64,000 nt of DNA from positions 1 through 64,000 of the forward strand of contig JAHREJ010000017.1 in assembly GCA_021733645.1 (NCBI GenBank), given 5' to 3'. The position numbers were made by a program, and so were the translations under genes. The notes below the pieces were generated by a model. The model was not told where the DNA came from and ran no database searches. It saw nothing but the letters and a program-made list of their open reading frames with translations. Origin of the DNA: Bacillus subtilis subsp. subtilis (GTDB taxonomy: Bacteria > Pseudomonadota > Gammaproteobacteria > Xanthomonadales > Xanthomonadaceae). Below, piece by piece: positions 9,156 to 16,635 of the stretch; the stretch's first letter is position 1; every line of letters begins with the position of its first letter.

Positions 9156-9941
9156 TCAGACGTTCTGGTTGAGGTAACCGAGCATCGCGTCGGTGGTGGA
9201 GATCGCCTTGGCGTTCATTTCGTAGGCGCGCTGGGTTTCGATCATCGACACCAGCTCTTCCACCACGTTGACGTTGCTGCCTTCCAGCGCGCCCTGGACC
9301 ACGCCGCCCAGGCCGTTCAGGCCGGGGTTGCCGTTCTGCGCCGGGCCCGACGCGGTGGTTTCCAGGAACAGGTTTTCACCCCGCGCCTGCAGCCCGGCGG
9401 GGTTGACGAAGTCGGTCAGGGTCAATGCGCCGATTTCCACCGAGGCGGCGTCGTCGGCCATCTTCACGCTGATGGTGCCGTCGGTGCCGATGGTCAGCGA
9501 CTGCGCGCCTTCGGGAATCTGGATGCCCGGCTGTACCGGGTAACCGCTGTTGGTGACCAGTTCGCCCTGCTGGTTGCGCTGGAACGAGCCGTCTCGGGTG
9601 TAGGCCGAGGAACCATCGGGCATCTGCACTTCGAAGAAGCCACGGCCATTGACCATCACATCCAGCGCGCGGCCGGTCTGCTGCTGGCTGCCCTGCTCGA
9701 AGTTCTTCGAGGTGGCCACCACGCGCACGCCGGTGCCGATCTGCAGGCCGGTGGGCAACTGGGTCTGTGCCGAGGACGCACCGCCGGGCTGGCGGACCTG
9801 CTGGTAGAGCAGGTCTTCGAAGCTGGCACGATCCTGCTTGAACCCGGTGGTGTTGGTGTTGGCGAGGTTGTTGGACACCACCGACATGCGCGTCTGCTGC
9901 GCATCCAGTCCGGTCTTGGCGATCCACAATGCCTGGTTCAT
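9156..9941 (-). CDS. flgG: flagellar distal rod protein FlgG
   Basis: 261-residue rod protein. The N-terminus ([39 protein letters not shown]) and C-terminus ([33 protein letters not shown]) are the axial-family ends that build the coiled core. Length and motifs match FlgG, including the GTDGTISV segment and the QTRAYE-type end. A gap of 127 bp separates it from flgF and contains a good sigma-54 promoter, so flgG may head a second transcription unit. Confidence 0.97.
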   Translation of the reverse strand: MNQALWIAKTGLDAQQTRMSVVSNNLANTNTTGFKQDRASFEDLLYQQVRQPGGASSAQTQLPTGLQIGTGVRVVATSKNFEQGSQQQTGRALDVMVNGRGFFEVQMPDGSSAYTRDGSFQRNQQGELVTNSGYPVQPGIQIPEGAQSLTIGTDGTISVKMADDAASVEIGALTLTDFVNPAGLQARGENLFLETTASGPAQNGNPGLNGLGGVVQGALEGSNVNVVEELVSMIETQRAYEMNAKAISTTDAMLGYLNQNV

Positions 9942-9998
9942 GGCGATGTTCCTTTGTCTGTTGCGGGTAGCCGCATGGGGCGGCTGTTACAGGGGCAA

Positions 9999-10014
9999 TG
10001 CATGGCGCGTGCCA
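9999..10014 (-). promoter_or_regulatory. sigma-54 promoter upstream of flgG
   Basis: The minus strand reads TGGCACGCGCCATGCA from 10014 to 9999. It has the invariant GG (-24) and GC (-12) separated by 10 bases and a perfect TGGCACG half. Only the first T of TTGCA is changed to A. It lies 57 bp before the flgG start inside the only sizeable gap of the flgB-flgL run, so an internal RpoN promoter for flgGHIJKL is likely. Confidence 0.75.
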
Positions 10015-10068
10015 GAACCGCGCCGGAATTCCGTCGGTACTGCGTCACCGCGACGTCGGCGGCGGCGA

Positions 10069-10821
10069 TCAGCCGCCCAGGCGCAGCAGGCTGTTGGCGC
10101 TGCGGGCGTTGTCGTCGCCGTGCTTGATCACCTTCACCTGCATTTCGTACTGGCGCTGCAGCTGGATCATCTGCACCAGCGCGCCGGCCGCGTCCACGTT
10201 GCTGCCTTCCAGCTGGCCGCTTTCCAGCGACTTGCCCTGGGCCTGCACGAACGGCTGCTGCGGGTCGGTGTTGCGCATCAGGCCGTCAAGCCCGCGCTCC
10301 AGGCGTTCGTCGGCAGCGGTCACCACGCGGATCCGGCCGATGTTGGCCATCGTCTGCGGGCCTTCCCCGAGCGGAATGATCGAGATCGTGCCGTCGTTGC
10401 CGATGTCCATCGCCTGGTGCGGTGGAATCGCGAGCGGTGCGCCGTTTTCATCCAGCACCGGATGGCCGCCGGCGGTGACCAGCTGGCCATTGGGCGTGAT
10501 CGAAAGCGCCGCACCACGGGTATAGGCTTCGCCGCCCCCGGCCGGGGCCTGCACCGCCAGCCAGTTGCCCGACTGCAGCGACAGATCCAGCGGGTTGCCG
10601 GTGATCTGCTGGGCGCCCATGCGCCGGTTGAACCCGGCGTCCACGTGCAGGGCGTCCACGCGCGAGGCGTAGCCGGTGCCCTTGATCGGGAAGGCCTCGG
10701 TGTTGGCGAGGGCTTCCTTGAAGCCAGGGGTATCGGTATTGGCCAGGTTGTGCGAAAGCGTGCCCTGTGCCTGCAGCGAGGCACGTGCACCGGTCATCGC
10801 CACGTAGAGCGCCTTGTCCAT
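10069..10821 (-). CDS. flgF: flagellar proximal rod protein FlgF
   Basis: 250-residue rod protein. MDKALYVAMTGARASLQAQG then LSHNLANTDTPGFKEAL is the axial-family N-terminus; SNVDAAGALVQMIQLQRQYE at the end is the matching C-terminal helix. The middle GNDGTISIIPLGEGPQ is typical of FlgF/FlgG. It is placed between flgE and flgG, 32 bp after the flgE stop region, in standard order. Confidence 0.96.
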   Translation of the reverse strand: MDKALYVAMTGARASLQAQGTLSHNLANTDTPGFKEALANTEAFPIKGTGYASRVDALHVDAGFNRRMGAQQITGNPLDLSLQSGNWLAVQAPAGGGEAYTRGAALSITPNGQLVTAGGHPVLDENGAPLAIPPHQAMDIGNDGTISIIPLGEGPQTMANIGRIRVVTAADERLERGLDGLMRNTDPQQPFVQAQGKSLESGQLEGSNVDAAGALVQMIQLQRQYEMQVKVIKHGDDNARSANSLLRLGG

Positions 10822-10853
10822 CGTTGTAATCCCGTGATGCGGTCAGTGGCTCA

Positions 10854-12077
10854 TCAACGGATGTTGATGATGGTCTGGGTGATCTGGTCCATGGTCGAGA
10901 CCATCTGCGAGTTGGCCTGGAAGTTGCGCTGGGCGGTGATCATGTTGACCAGCTGCTCGGTCAGGTCGACCGTGGAGGCTTCCAGCGAACCGGCCTGGAC
11001 CTTGCCCAGGTTGGAGCTGTCCGGCGCACCGGTACGCGGGGTGCCCGAGCCGAAGGTTTCCACCCACAGGTTGTTGCCCTTGGCTTCCAGGCCCTGGGTG
11101 TTGTTGAAGGTGGTCAGTGCCACCTGGCCCAGCGCCTTGTCATCGCCATTGGAATAGCGGGCGTAGACCACCCCTTCTTCGGACACGGTGATTTCATTGA
11201 GCTTGCCGGCCGCGTAGCCATCCTGCTGGGTGTTGCGCAGCGCGAACTTCTCGCCGTACTGGGTGGACCCGGAAATATCCAGGGTCAACGCCAGCTGGCC
11301 GGCGCCGGTGCTGGGGGTGAACGGGGTCAGCGTGACCTGGCCGTTGGCCGGGGAGGTCAGCGCACCGGCATTGTTGAAGGTCAGCGTGGTGGGCGCGCCC
11401 TGCGCCTGGCCGTCGACATAGTTGTAGACCTGCCATTCGTTGGCGGTGGCGCCCTTGACGAAGTAAGAGGTCTGGGTGTGGCTCACGCCCAGCGAGTCGT
11501 ACACGGTGATGCCGCCGGTGGACTGGCTGTAGCTGTTGGAATCGGTCGGGCTGAACGGGGTGACCGTGGGCACCTTCGCATCGGCCGGCAGGGTGAAACT
11601 GACGTTGACCTTGCTGGTCTGCTTGGGCGGGCTGTCGGTGGTGAGCAGCTGCAGGTCGACCAGTCGGCCGGCGTCGAAGCTGGTACCGTCCGCGTTCGGC
11701 GCGAACACCTGCAGGCGCGCGCCCTGCGGGTTGGTCACGTAGCCGGCCTGGTCGGTCTGGAAGTTGCCGGCGCGCGAGTACACGCGGGCACCGTTCATGG
11801 TCATGGTGAAGAAGCCCTCACCGGAAATGGCCATGTCCAGGCTGCGCCCGGTCTGTTCGTTGTTGCCCTGCGAGAACTGCTGGGCCACGTTGGTCAGGCG
11901 TACGCCCTGACCGATCGCATTCTTGGACAGGCCGTAGCTGGTGGCCGAAAACAGGTCGGCGAATTCGGCGCGCGACTGCTTGAAACCGGTGGTGTTGACG
12001 TTGGCGATGTTGTTCGCGGTGACGTTCAGATCGGCATTGGCAGCGTTGATGCCGGACAACGAGACATTGAAGCCCAT
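10854..12077 (-). CDS. flgE: flagellar hook protein FlgE
   Basis: 407-residue hook subunit. I place the start at 12077 (MGFNVSLSGINAANADLNVT) because an AGGAG site precedes it and the protein begins with the axial-family motif followed by ANNIANVNTTGFKQSRAEF. The C-terminus has STVDLTEQLVNMITAQRNFQ and MVSTMDQITQTIINIR, the hook core helix. The central Thr/Gly-rich part (about 130-350) forms the outer hook domains. The open frame extends further upstream but that part is flgD antisense-frame sequence with no family similarity. Confidence 0.96.
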   Translation of the reverse strand: MGFNVSLSGINAANADLNVTANNIANVNTTGFKQSRAEFADLFSATSYGLSKNAIGQGVRLTNVAQQFSQGNNEQTGRSLDMAISGEGFFTMTMNGARVYSRAGNFQTDQAGYVTNPQGARLQVFAPNADGTSFDAGRLVDLQLLTTDSPPKQTSKVNVSFTLPADAKVPTVTPFSPTDSNSYSQSTGGITVYDSLGVSHTQTSYFVKGATANEWQVYNYVDGQAQGAPTTLTFNNAGALTSPANGQVTLTPFTPSTGAGQLALTLDISGSTQYGEKFALRNTQQDGYAAGKLNEITVSEEGVVYARYSNGDDKALGQVALTTFNNTQGLEAKGNNLWVETFGSGTPRTGAPDSSNLGKVQAGSLEASTVDLTEQLVNMITAQRNFQANSQMVSTMDQITQTIINIR

Positions 12078-12109
12078 GGGATTGCTCCTGGTATGCGGGG
12101 TGGGGCGGC

Positions 12110-12796
12110 TCAGCTGATGCGGAGCACGTAGTCGATCGGGGCCGTGCCCAGGCCCTTGAGGTTGAGGTACAGACCGTCCGAGCCGACCGTGACGCTCTCT
12201 ACCGGTGCCTGCACGTAGGTGTTGGTCTTGGTCTTGGTGCCGGCGGTGTCGGTATGGGTGGCGGCGATGGTGTAACTGCCCGGCGGCATGCGGTTGCCGT
12301 TGGCATCCTTGCCATCCCACTCGAAGGTGACTTCGCCGCCTGCCTTGGCTTCCACGCTGAGCGTGTTGACCTTGACCCCGTTGGCATCGGTGATGTCCAC
12401 GTTGACGAAGCCGGCGCCGGGCGCGGCCACCATGCCGGTGGTCTTGCCTTCGGCGTCCAGCGACCACTTGGCCGAGGGAATCAGCACTTCGTGCCCGACC
12501 AGGGCCGCGCCACGCAGGATCTGGTCACCGGACATCTGGTCCTGGAACCCCTTCACGGTGGTGTTGAGGTCGGTGATGCCCTGCACCTGGGACAGCTGCG
12601 CCATCTGCGCCACCATCTGGGTGTTGTCCATCGGCTTGAGCGGGTCCTGGTGCTGCAGCTGCTCGGTCATCAGGCGCAGGAAATCGGCCTGGTCCAACGT
12701 GCTTTTCTTCTTGCTGGTGTCGCTGTTGGGTGCATTGAGGCCGAGCGCGGAATAGATATCGCTGTTGCTCTGGCCAACGCCGCTGGTGCTGCTCAT
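12110..12796 (-). CDS. flgD: flagellar hook cap/scaffold protein FlgD
   Basis: 228-residue hook assembly scaffold, discarded when the hook is complete. The start at 12796 gives MSSTSGVGQSNSDIYSALG. The defining block LDQADFLRLMTEQLQHQDPL then MDNTQMVAQMAQLSQVQGI lies at about 35-75. The C-terminal half has the FlgD Ig-like fold segment (VTFEWDGKDANGNRMPPGSY). It lies 32 bp upstream of flgE and 26 bp after flgC. Confidence 0.96.
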   Translation of the reverse strand: MSSTSGVGQSNSDIYSALGLNAPNSDTSKKKSTLDQADFLRLMTEQLQHQDPLKPMDNTQMVAQMAQLSQVQGITDLNTTVKGFQDQMSGDQILRGAALVGHEVLIPSAKWSLDAEGKTTGMVAAPGAGFVNVDITDANGVKVNTLSVEAKAGGEVTFEWDGKDANGNRMPPGSYTIAATHTDTAGTKTKTNTYVQAPVESVTVGSDGLYLNLKGLGTAPIDYVLRIS

Positions 12797-12822
12797 GACG
12801 GTATGTCCTGTGAAAAAGAGGG

Positions 12823-13230
12823 TCAGCGACCCATGGTCAGGGTGGCCAGCGCCAGTTCCTTGGCGGTGGACAGCATTTCCACGCCGGCCTGGTAATTGCG
12901 CGAGGTGGAGATGAGGTTGACCATCTGCGCCACCGGGTCGACGTCGGGCTGGTAGATGTAGCCATCGCCATCGGCCAGCGGATGGCCGGGCTCGTAGCGC
13001 TTGATCGGCGCGGCGTCGCTCTGGCGGATTTCCTTGACCTGGACGGTGGTGATGTTGGGGTCGGTGCGGCTGGTGACCGACTGGAAGATCGGTTCGAGTG
13101 GCTTGTACACCGCCTCGGCCGAGCCGGACACGGTGTCGGCGTTGGAGAGGTTGGAGGCGATGGTGCTCATGCGCACCGACTGGGCCTGGAGGGCGGAGCC
13201 GGCGATATCGAAAATAGGCAGGTTGCTCAT
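12823..13230 (-). CDS. flgC: flagellar proximal rod protein FlgC
   Basis: 135-residue rod subunit. SNLPIFDIAGSALQAQSVRM then IASNLSNADTVSGSAEAVYK is the N-terminal axial motif; DVDPVAQMVNLISTSRNYQA is the C-terminal one. Normal length for FlgC. It starts 3 bp after flgB in the same operon. Confidence 0.97.
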   Translation of the reverse strand: MSNLPIFDIAGSALQAQSVRMSTIASNLSNADTVSGSAEAVYKPLEPIFQSVTSRTDPNITTVQVKEIRQSDAAPIKRYEPGHPLADGDGYIYQPDVDPVAQMVNLISTSRNYQAGVEMLSTAKELALATLTMGR

Positions 13231-13233
13231 GGC

Positions 13234-13629
13234 TTATTGGCCCGTGATGGCGGTGAGCATGGAGCGCACCTTGGATTCGACGAAACTGAGCGAGGCGCGG
13301 TATTCCAGCGCGGCGCGGCCGTAGGCGGCCCGTTCGGCATCGGGGTCGACGGTGTTGCCGTCGATGCTGGGCTGGATACCCTCCTTGGCAATCTGGAAGG
13401 GGTTGAGGCCGCCGCCGATGGCGTAGTGCTGTTCGTTGGTGGTTTTCATCAGGCCGTTGCTGTCCAGGCCCTGGGCGTTGCGCAGGGCGGCATCGAAATC
13501 GAGGTCCTGGGCCTTGTACCCGGGGGTGTCGGCGTTGCTCAGGTTGCTGGCGATCAGCTTCATCCGCTGCTCGCGCAACGGCATGGCCTGGGCATGGACC
13601 CCCAGATAGTCGGAAATCAGATTGGGCAT
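13234..13629 (-). CDS. flgB: flagellar proximal rod protein FlgB
   Basis: 131-residue rod subunit and first gene of the flgBCDEFGHIJKL run. IASNLSNADTPGYKAQDLDF is the axial signature; the C-terminus (ALEYRASLSFVESKVRSMLT) is the usual FlgB helix. A GGGAG ribosome site precedes the start, and a near-consensus sigma-54 promoter lies about 33 bp upstream. Confidence 0.97.
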   Translation of the reverse strand: MPNLISDYLGVHAQAMPLREQRMKLIASNLSNADTPGYKAQDLDFDAALRNAQGLDSNGLMKTTNEQHYAIGGGLNPFQIAKEGIQPSIDGNTVDPDAERAAYGRAALEYRASLSFVESKVRSMLTAITGQ

Positions 13630-13661
13630 GGCGCGCTCCCACGGGACGATGAGGGGGAGGC

Positions 13662-13677
13662 TGCAAGGGCTGTGCCA
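13662..13677 (-). promoter_or_regulatory. sigma-54 promoter of flgB
   Basis: The minus strand reads TGGCACAGCCCTTGCA from 13677 to 13662. GG and GC are 10 bases apart and both half-elements (TGGCAC, TTGCA) are perfect. With the flgB start at 13629 the leader would be about 20 nt. This is the expected RpoN/FleQ-type control of a class II flagellar operon. Confidence 0.88.
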
Positions 13678-13854
13678 GTCGGGGCGTCACTGTTGCGTGT
13701 GGCGCTAGTCATTCCTGCGCGCGGCGAGCGGTGGTAGACCCTGCCGGGACATGCCGTGAACCCCGCGCCGCGGTCCGGCCCAGCCGCTGGCGGCTGTGCG
13801 TTCAGTCGCATGCGAGGCTGCATCGTCGGAAGGCAAGGCCACAGCCGACGGGGT

Positions 13855-13901
13855 TCTTCGCGCCTTTGCGGGGCAAGCAGAAAGGTGCCTTGACGCTTTC
13901 C
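13855..13901. repeat. conserved flank block of the long-stem element, copy 1
   Basis: 47 bp centred on TGCGGGGCAAGCAGAA match positions 39535-39581 at about 40 of 47 bases without a gap. In both places the block stands 13 bp or less outside a long-stem unit of the same arm type, so it belongs to a larger composite element. Confidence 0.75.
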
Positions 13902-13914
13902 TGGTGCAGCCGTT

Positions 13915-14028
13915 GGTGGGTCGGGCGCTGGGCCCCCATGCCCTTTCCGGCGAATGTCCCCCGGCCGCGGGGCGGCCTCCTCCTTTACTTCGCCTCCAAG
14001 GGCATAGGGGCCCAACGCCCGACCCACC
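13915..14028 (-). repeat. long-stem inverted repeat unit
   Basis: Arms 13915-13945 and 13998-14028 pair over 29 of 31 bases; the two exceptions remain G-U pairs in a minus-strand transcript. The minus-strand loop reads AAGTAAAGGAGGAGG, then an apical GGCCGC/GCGGCC stem, then GGGGGACATTCG. Arm sequence is close to that of 39591-39720 and different from the unit at 14065. Confidence 0.88.
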
Positions 14029-14064
14029 CACGGCCATCAAAAAGGCCCGGCTTCCCGCCCGTAC

Positions 14065-14189
14065 CGCGAGCGTGAGGGCCCCGTAGCCGCCGGTAGGCCC
14101 CTGGCGCAAATGTCCCCCGGCCGCGTGGCGGCCTCCTCCTTTACTTTGCCCAGGAGCCTACCGGCGGCTACGGGGCCCTCACGCTCGCG
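14065..14189 (-). repeat. long-stem inverted repeat unit
   Basis: Arms 14065-14104 and 14150-14189 pair over 39 of 40 bases, the exception being G-U on the minus strand. The loop repeats the conserved TTTACTT/GTAAAGGAGGAGG and GGGGGACATTTG sequences around a GGCCGC-CAC-GCGGCC apical stem. It is in the same orientation as the unit at 13915 and 36 bp from it. Its arms resemble those of 2533-2703. Confidence 0.88.
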
Positions 14190-14196
14190 ACCGTCC

Positions 14197-14264
14197 CACC
14201 CGCATAGCGTCGTGCTCACGCTGCGACGGCCCTTGCAACAAGACGCTCCCTTGGATGGGAGAAG
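14197..14264. repeat. second conserved block of the long-stem element, copy 1
   Basis: This stretch (including TAGCGTCGTGCTCAC and CTTGCAACAAGACGCTCCC) is nearly the same as 39804-39872. In both places it lies directly after the T-tract of an intrinsic terminator (cheV here, trxB there) on the minus strand. It contains a small CTCCC/GGGAG hairpin. Confidence 0.78.
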
Positions 14265-14269
14265 AACCA

Positions 14270-14295
14270 CAAAAAAGCCCAGCAGGCGCTGGGCG
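14270..14295 (-). terminator. intrinsic terminator downstream of cheV
   Basis: On the minus strand GCCCAGC (14294-14288) pairs with GCTGGGC (14283-14277), followed by TTTTTT (14276-14271). It lies 228 bp beyond the cheV stop, behind a REP hairpin. Confidence 0.85.
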
Positions 14296-14322
14296 TGATG
14301 ATGAACGATGCGGCAAATCAGG

Positions 14323-14346
14323 GTAGAGCCAAGCGTTGCTTGGCTG
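14323..14346 (+). repeat. SMAG-type REP hairpin
   Basis: GTAG head followed by the stem AGCCAAGC-GTT-GCTTGGCT. GTAG-headed small hairpins of this form are the dispersed REP family of Stenotrophomonas. Confidence 0.8.
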
Positions 14347-14522
14347 CTCAGCCTCTCTGAAGGATCGGCGGGCGCCGACCCGCGTTGAGGGGGCGGGGTG
14401 GGTGGGGTTGCGGGGCCCTGAGCCGCATGGATGCGGAGACGGGGTTTACAGGGACGTGCTTGCAGCCTGCCCTGCAGCCCCACCCATCCCGGCCGGGCTC
14501 CAGCGAACCGCCCGCTCCGTTT

Positions 14523-15467
14523 TCAAGCCGCCATCGCCACCTTGCGCAACCGATCCAGCACGAAATCGGCCAGTTCGTGCGGGGAATACTTGGCCACGAA
14601 GGCGTTGGCGCCCACCCGTTCCACCATCGCGTTGTTGAACACCCCCGACAACGAGGTATGCAACAGCACATACAGCCCGGCCAGGCCGGGATGGCGACGG
14701 ATTTCCGTCGTCAGCGTGTACCCGTCCATCGCCGGCATCTCGATGTCCGAAATCACCATCGCATAGCGCTCGGCCGGGTTCTCGCCCGCTGCATGGATCT
14801 GCAGCAGGTGGTCCAGCGCCTGCTTGCCATCCGACAGCAGGGTTGCCCCCACCCCCAACTGGTCCAGCACGCTGCGGATCTGCTGGCGTGCCACCCGCGA
14901 ATCGTCCACCACCAGCACCTGCAGTTGCGGGCCATCGGCGGGCATCGCCAGCGACGGGTCCAGGACCGCCTCACCGCGCACCTGGGCGATGTCGGCCAAT
15001 ACGCTTTCCACGTCGATGACCTGGATCAACTCCCCCTGGAACCGCGTCACCGCGGTCAGGTAGCTTGATTCGGCCCCCAGTTCCGGCGGCGGATGGATAT
15101 CCTCCACCGCGATGTTGACGATCCGTTCCACCCCGCTCACCAGGAACCCCTGGATCGAGCGGTTGAACTCGGTCACCACCAGATAGCCCGGCGCCTTGTC
15201 GGCATCCGGCTCACGCTCGGGGTGGCCGATGGCCAGGCCCAGGTCCAGCACCGGCACCGAGCGGCCGCGAACATCGGCCACACCGGCGAACTGGCTGGGC
15301 AGCCCGGGCACCTGGAACAGGTCCGGGCGGCGCAGGACTTCCTGCACCTTGAACACATTCACGCCAAAAAGCTGGCGTCCGCCCAGCCGGAACAGCAGCA
15401 GGGCCAGACGATTGTGGCCGGCCAGGCGCGTACGCTGGTCGATGCGGTTGAGCAGGTCATGTGACAT
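14523..15467 (-). CDS. cheV: chemotaxis coupling protein CheV (CheW-REC)
   Basis: 314-residue cytoplasmic adaptor linking chemoreceptors to CheA. Residues about 15-165 are a CheW domain (LFGVNVFKVQEVLR, GVADVRGRSVPVLDLGLAIG). Residues about 183-310 are a receiver domain with acidic VVDDS at 187-190 and phosphoacceptor Asp241 in VISDIEMPAMDG. The start at 15467 is chosen because it opens directly on the CheW domain. No ribosome site is visible, and the FliA -10 box ends 8 bp upstream, so the message may be leaderless. Downstream are a REP and a terminator. Confidence 0.94.
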   Translation of the reverse strand: MSHDLLNRIDQRTRLAGHNRLALLLFRLGGRQLFGVNVFKVQEVLRRPDLFQVPGLPSQFAGVADVRGRSVPVLDLGLAIGHPEREPDADKAPGYLVVTEFNRSIQGFLVSGVERIVNIAVEDIHPPPELGAESSYLTAVTRFQGELIQVIDVESVLADIAQVRGEAVLDPSLAMPADGPQLQVLVVDDSRVARQQIRSVLDQLGVGATLLSDGKQALDHLLQIHAAGENPAERYAMVISDIEMPAMDGYTLTTEIRRHPGLAGLYVLLHTSLSGVFNNAMVERVGANAFVAKYSPHELADFVLDRLRKVAMAA

Positions 15468-15474
15468 GGGGGTG

Positions 15475-15501
15475 GTATCGGCGCCAGCACGCCCGACTTG
15501 A
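15475..15501 (-). promoter_or_regulatory. FliA (sigma-28) promoter of cheV
   Basis: The minus strand reads TCAA (15501-15498), 15 bases, then GCCGATAC (15482-15475). TCAAG is an accepted FliA -35 variant and the -10 is the same as for the chemoreceptor at 28.6 kb. The predicted start falls at or within 1-2 bases of the cheV ATG. Confidence 0.8.
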
Positions 15502-15521
15502 GCGCCGCGCCGCCGGCGATC

Positions 15522-15537
15522 CGGCACGGTGCTTGCA
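15522..15537 (+). promoter_or_regulatory. sigma-54 promoter of flgA
   Basis: CGGCACGGTGCTTGCA on the plus strand has GG-N10-GC spacing and matches TGGCACG-N4-TTGCA except for the first base. It lies 35 bp before the flgA start and about 20 bp from the divergent cheV promoter. Confidence 0.83.
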
Positions 15538-15572
15538 GGACGCTGCGCATGTGCCTTGCCCGTGGAGTCGCC

Positions 15573-16223
15573 ATGCGTTGGATCATCCTTGCCGTGCTTG
15601 CCCTGGCCGCGTTGCCCGCGGCCGCCGCGGGCGGCTGGCAGCCCGTGGACAGCATCCGCGCGGCCGCCCTGTCCACCCTGCCGGCCGGCAGCGAAGGCGA
15701 CACCACCCTGGACTCGGCCCTGCGCCTGCCAGCGTGCAACCAGGGGCTGCGTGCCCAGCCCACCGGCACCACCACCGTGGAAGTCAGCTGCCCCGATGCC
15801 GGCGGCTGGCGCCTGTTCGTGCCGGTCAAGATCCGCCGCAACCAGACCGTCCTCATCCTCAACCGCGGCATTGCCGTTGGAGAAACCCTGACCGCTGCCG
15901 ATATCACCACTGCCCAGCGTGACGTGGCCCGAATCGCCGGCGCCGCGCTGGCCGATCCGGCCGCCGCGGTGGGGCGGGTCGCCCGGCGCACCCTCAGCGC
16001 CGGCAGCCTGCTGGCGGCCAACGACCTGGTCGCCCAGCGCCTGGTGCGTCGCGGCGACAGCGTGGCGCTGGTCTCGCGCTTTGGCGGGGTGGAAGTGCGG
16101 GTTGCGGGCAAGGCCTTGGCCGATGCCGGTGAAAACGAACGTGTTTCGGTGGAGAATCTGTCCTCGCGCAAGGTCGTGCAGGGAACGGTGGCGGCCACTG
16201 GCGACGTTTTTGTGACGCGTTGA
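15573..16223 (+). CDS. flgA: P-ring assembly chaperone FlgA
   Basis: 216-residue periplasmic chaperone for FlgI polymerisation. The start at 15573 gives a clean signal peptide (MRWIILAVLALAALPAAAAG). The C-terminal SAF-like half contains NRGIAVGETLTAADITTAQR, SAGSLLAANDLV and VSVENLSSRKVVQGTVAATG, the FlgA family signature. A GGAG site stands 5 bp before the ATG; earlier in-frame starts would add a non-secretory leader. It is transcribed divergently from cheV and precedes flgM. Confidence 0.94.
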   Translation: MRWIILAVLALAALPAAAAGGWQPVDSIRAAALSTLPAGSEGDTTLDSALRLPACNQGLRAQPTGTTTVEVSCPDAGGWRLFVPVKIRRNQTVLILNRGIAVGETLTAADITTAQRDVARIAGAALADPAAAVGRVARRTLSAGSLLAANDLVAQRLVRRGDSVALVSRFGGVEVRVAGKALADAGENERVSVENLSSRKVVQGTVAATGDVFVTR

Positions 16224-16274
16224 ACACATTGCTGAACCCGCGGCGGAAATCGTCAAAAAAACCGCAAAACCCCC

Positions 16275-16301
16275 TAAAGATGGCGGCCCTGGTGCCGTTA
16301 T
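16275..16301 (+). promoter_or_regulatory. FliA (sigma-28) promoter of flgM
   Basis: TAAA at 16275-16278, 15-base spacer, GCCGTTAT at 16294-16301. The -10 is identical to that of fliC. The flgM start is 32 bp further on. FliA-driven flgM is the standard feedback loop on anti-sigma factor level. Confidence 0.88.
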
Positions 16302-16332
16302 CCCTTGTGAACCGCACTCCCAGGACAACTTC

Positions 16333-16635
16333 ATGAGCCAGAAAATCGACGGCAACCTGCAGGCCACCGCCCATCTGCGCAGCGTCGCGCTGGGCAACAA
16401 GCCGGCAGCCAGCACCGATGCGCCGACCCGTCCGGTCGAAGCGGCCGACAGCCTGCGCCTGACCGGCGAGGCCACCAGCCTGCAGGCCATGCAGCGCGAA
16501 CTGAGCACCGCCCCGGCCATCGACGCAGGCCGCGTACAGGCCGTGCGCGAGTCGCTGCAGAACGGCACCTACAAGATCAACCCCGATGCCATTGCCTCGC
16601 GCATGCTCGAGCTGGACCAGCAGCTGCAGGGATGA
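16333..16635 (+). CDS. flgM: anti-sigma-28 factor FlgM
   Basis: 100-residue inhibitor of FliA, exported through the completed hook to release class III expression. The C-terminal half carries the family pattern RVQAVRESLQNGTYKINPDA followed by IASRMLELDQQL, the FliA-binding helices. The N-terminal half is polar and probably disordered. It has its own FliA promoter besides read-through from flgA, and its stop overlaps the flgN start (ATGA). Confidence 0.94.
   Translation: MSQKIDGNLQATAHLRSVALGNKPAASTDAPTRPVEAADSLRLTGEATSLQAMQRELSTAPAIDAGRVQAVRESLQNGTYKINPDAIASRMLELDQQLQG

Larger units (their letters stand above)
13630..14522. other. non-coding region between flgB and cheV
   Basis: 893 bp without a convincing gene. 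In order it holds the flgB sigma-54 promoter (13662-13677), about 175 bp with no clear feature, a conserved block (13855-13901), two long-stem repeat units (13915-14028, 14065-14189), a second conserved block (14197-14264), the cheV terminator (14270-14295), a SMAG-type REP (14323-14346) and about 175 bp of unassigned sequence next to cheV. Confidence 0.8.

Noticed and set aside
13617-14483. Open frames of 96-148 codons across the cheV-flgB gap containing similar VKEE and GDIRRKG words
   Set aside because: The shared words are the translated loop of the hairpin family, not a conserved protein; frame and length are not kept between copies.
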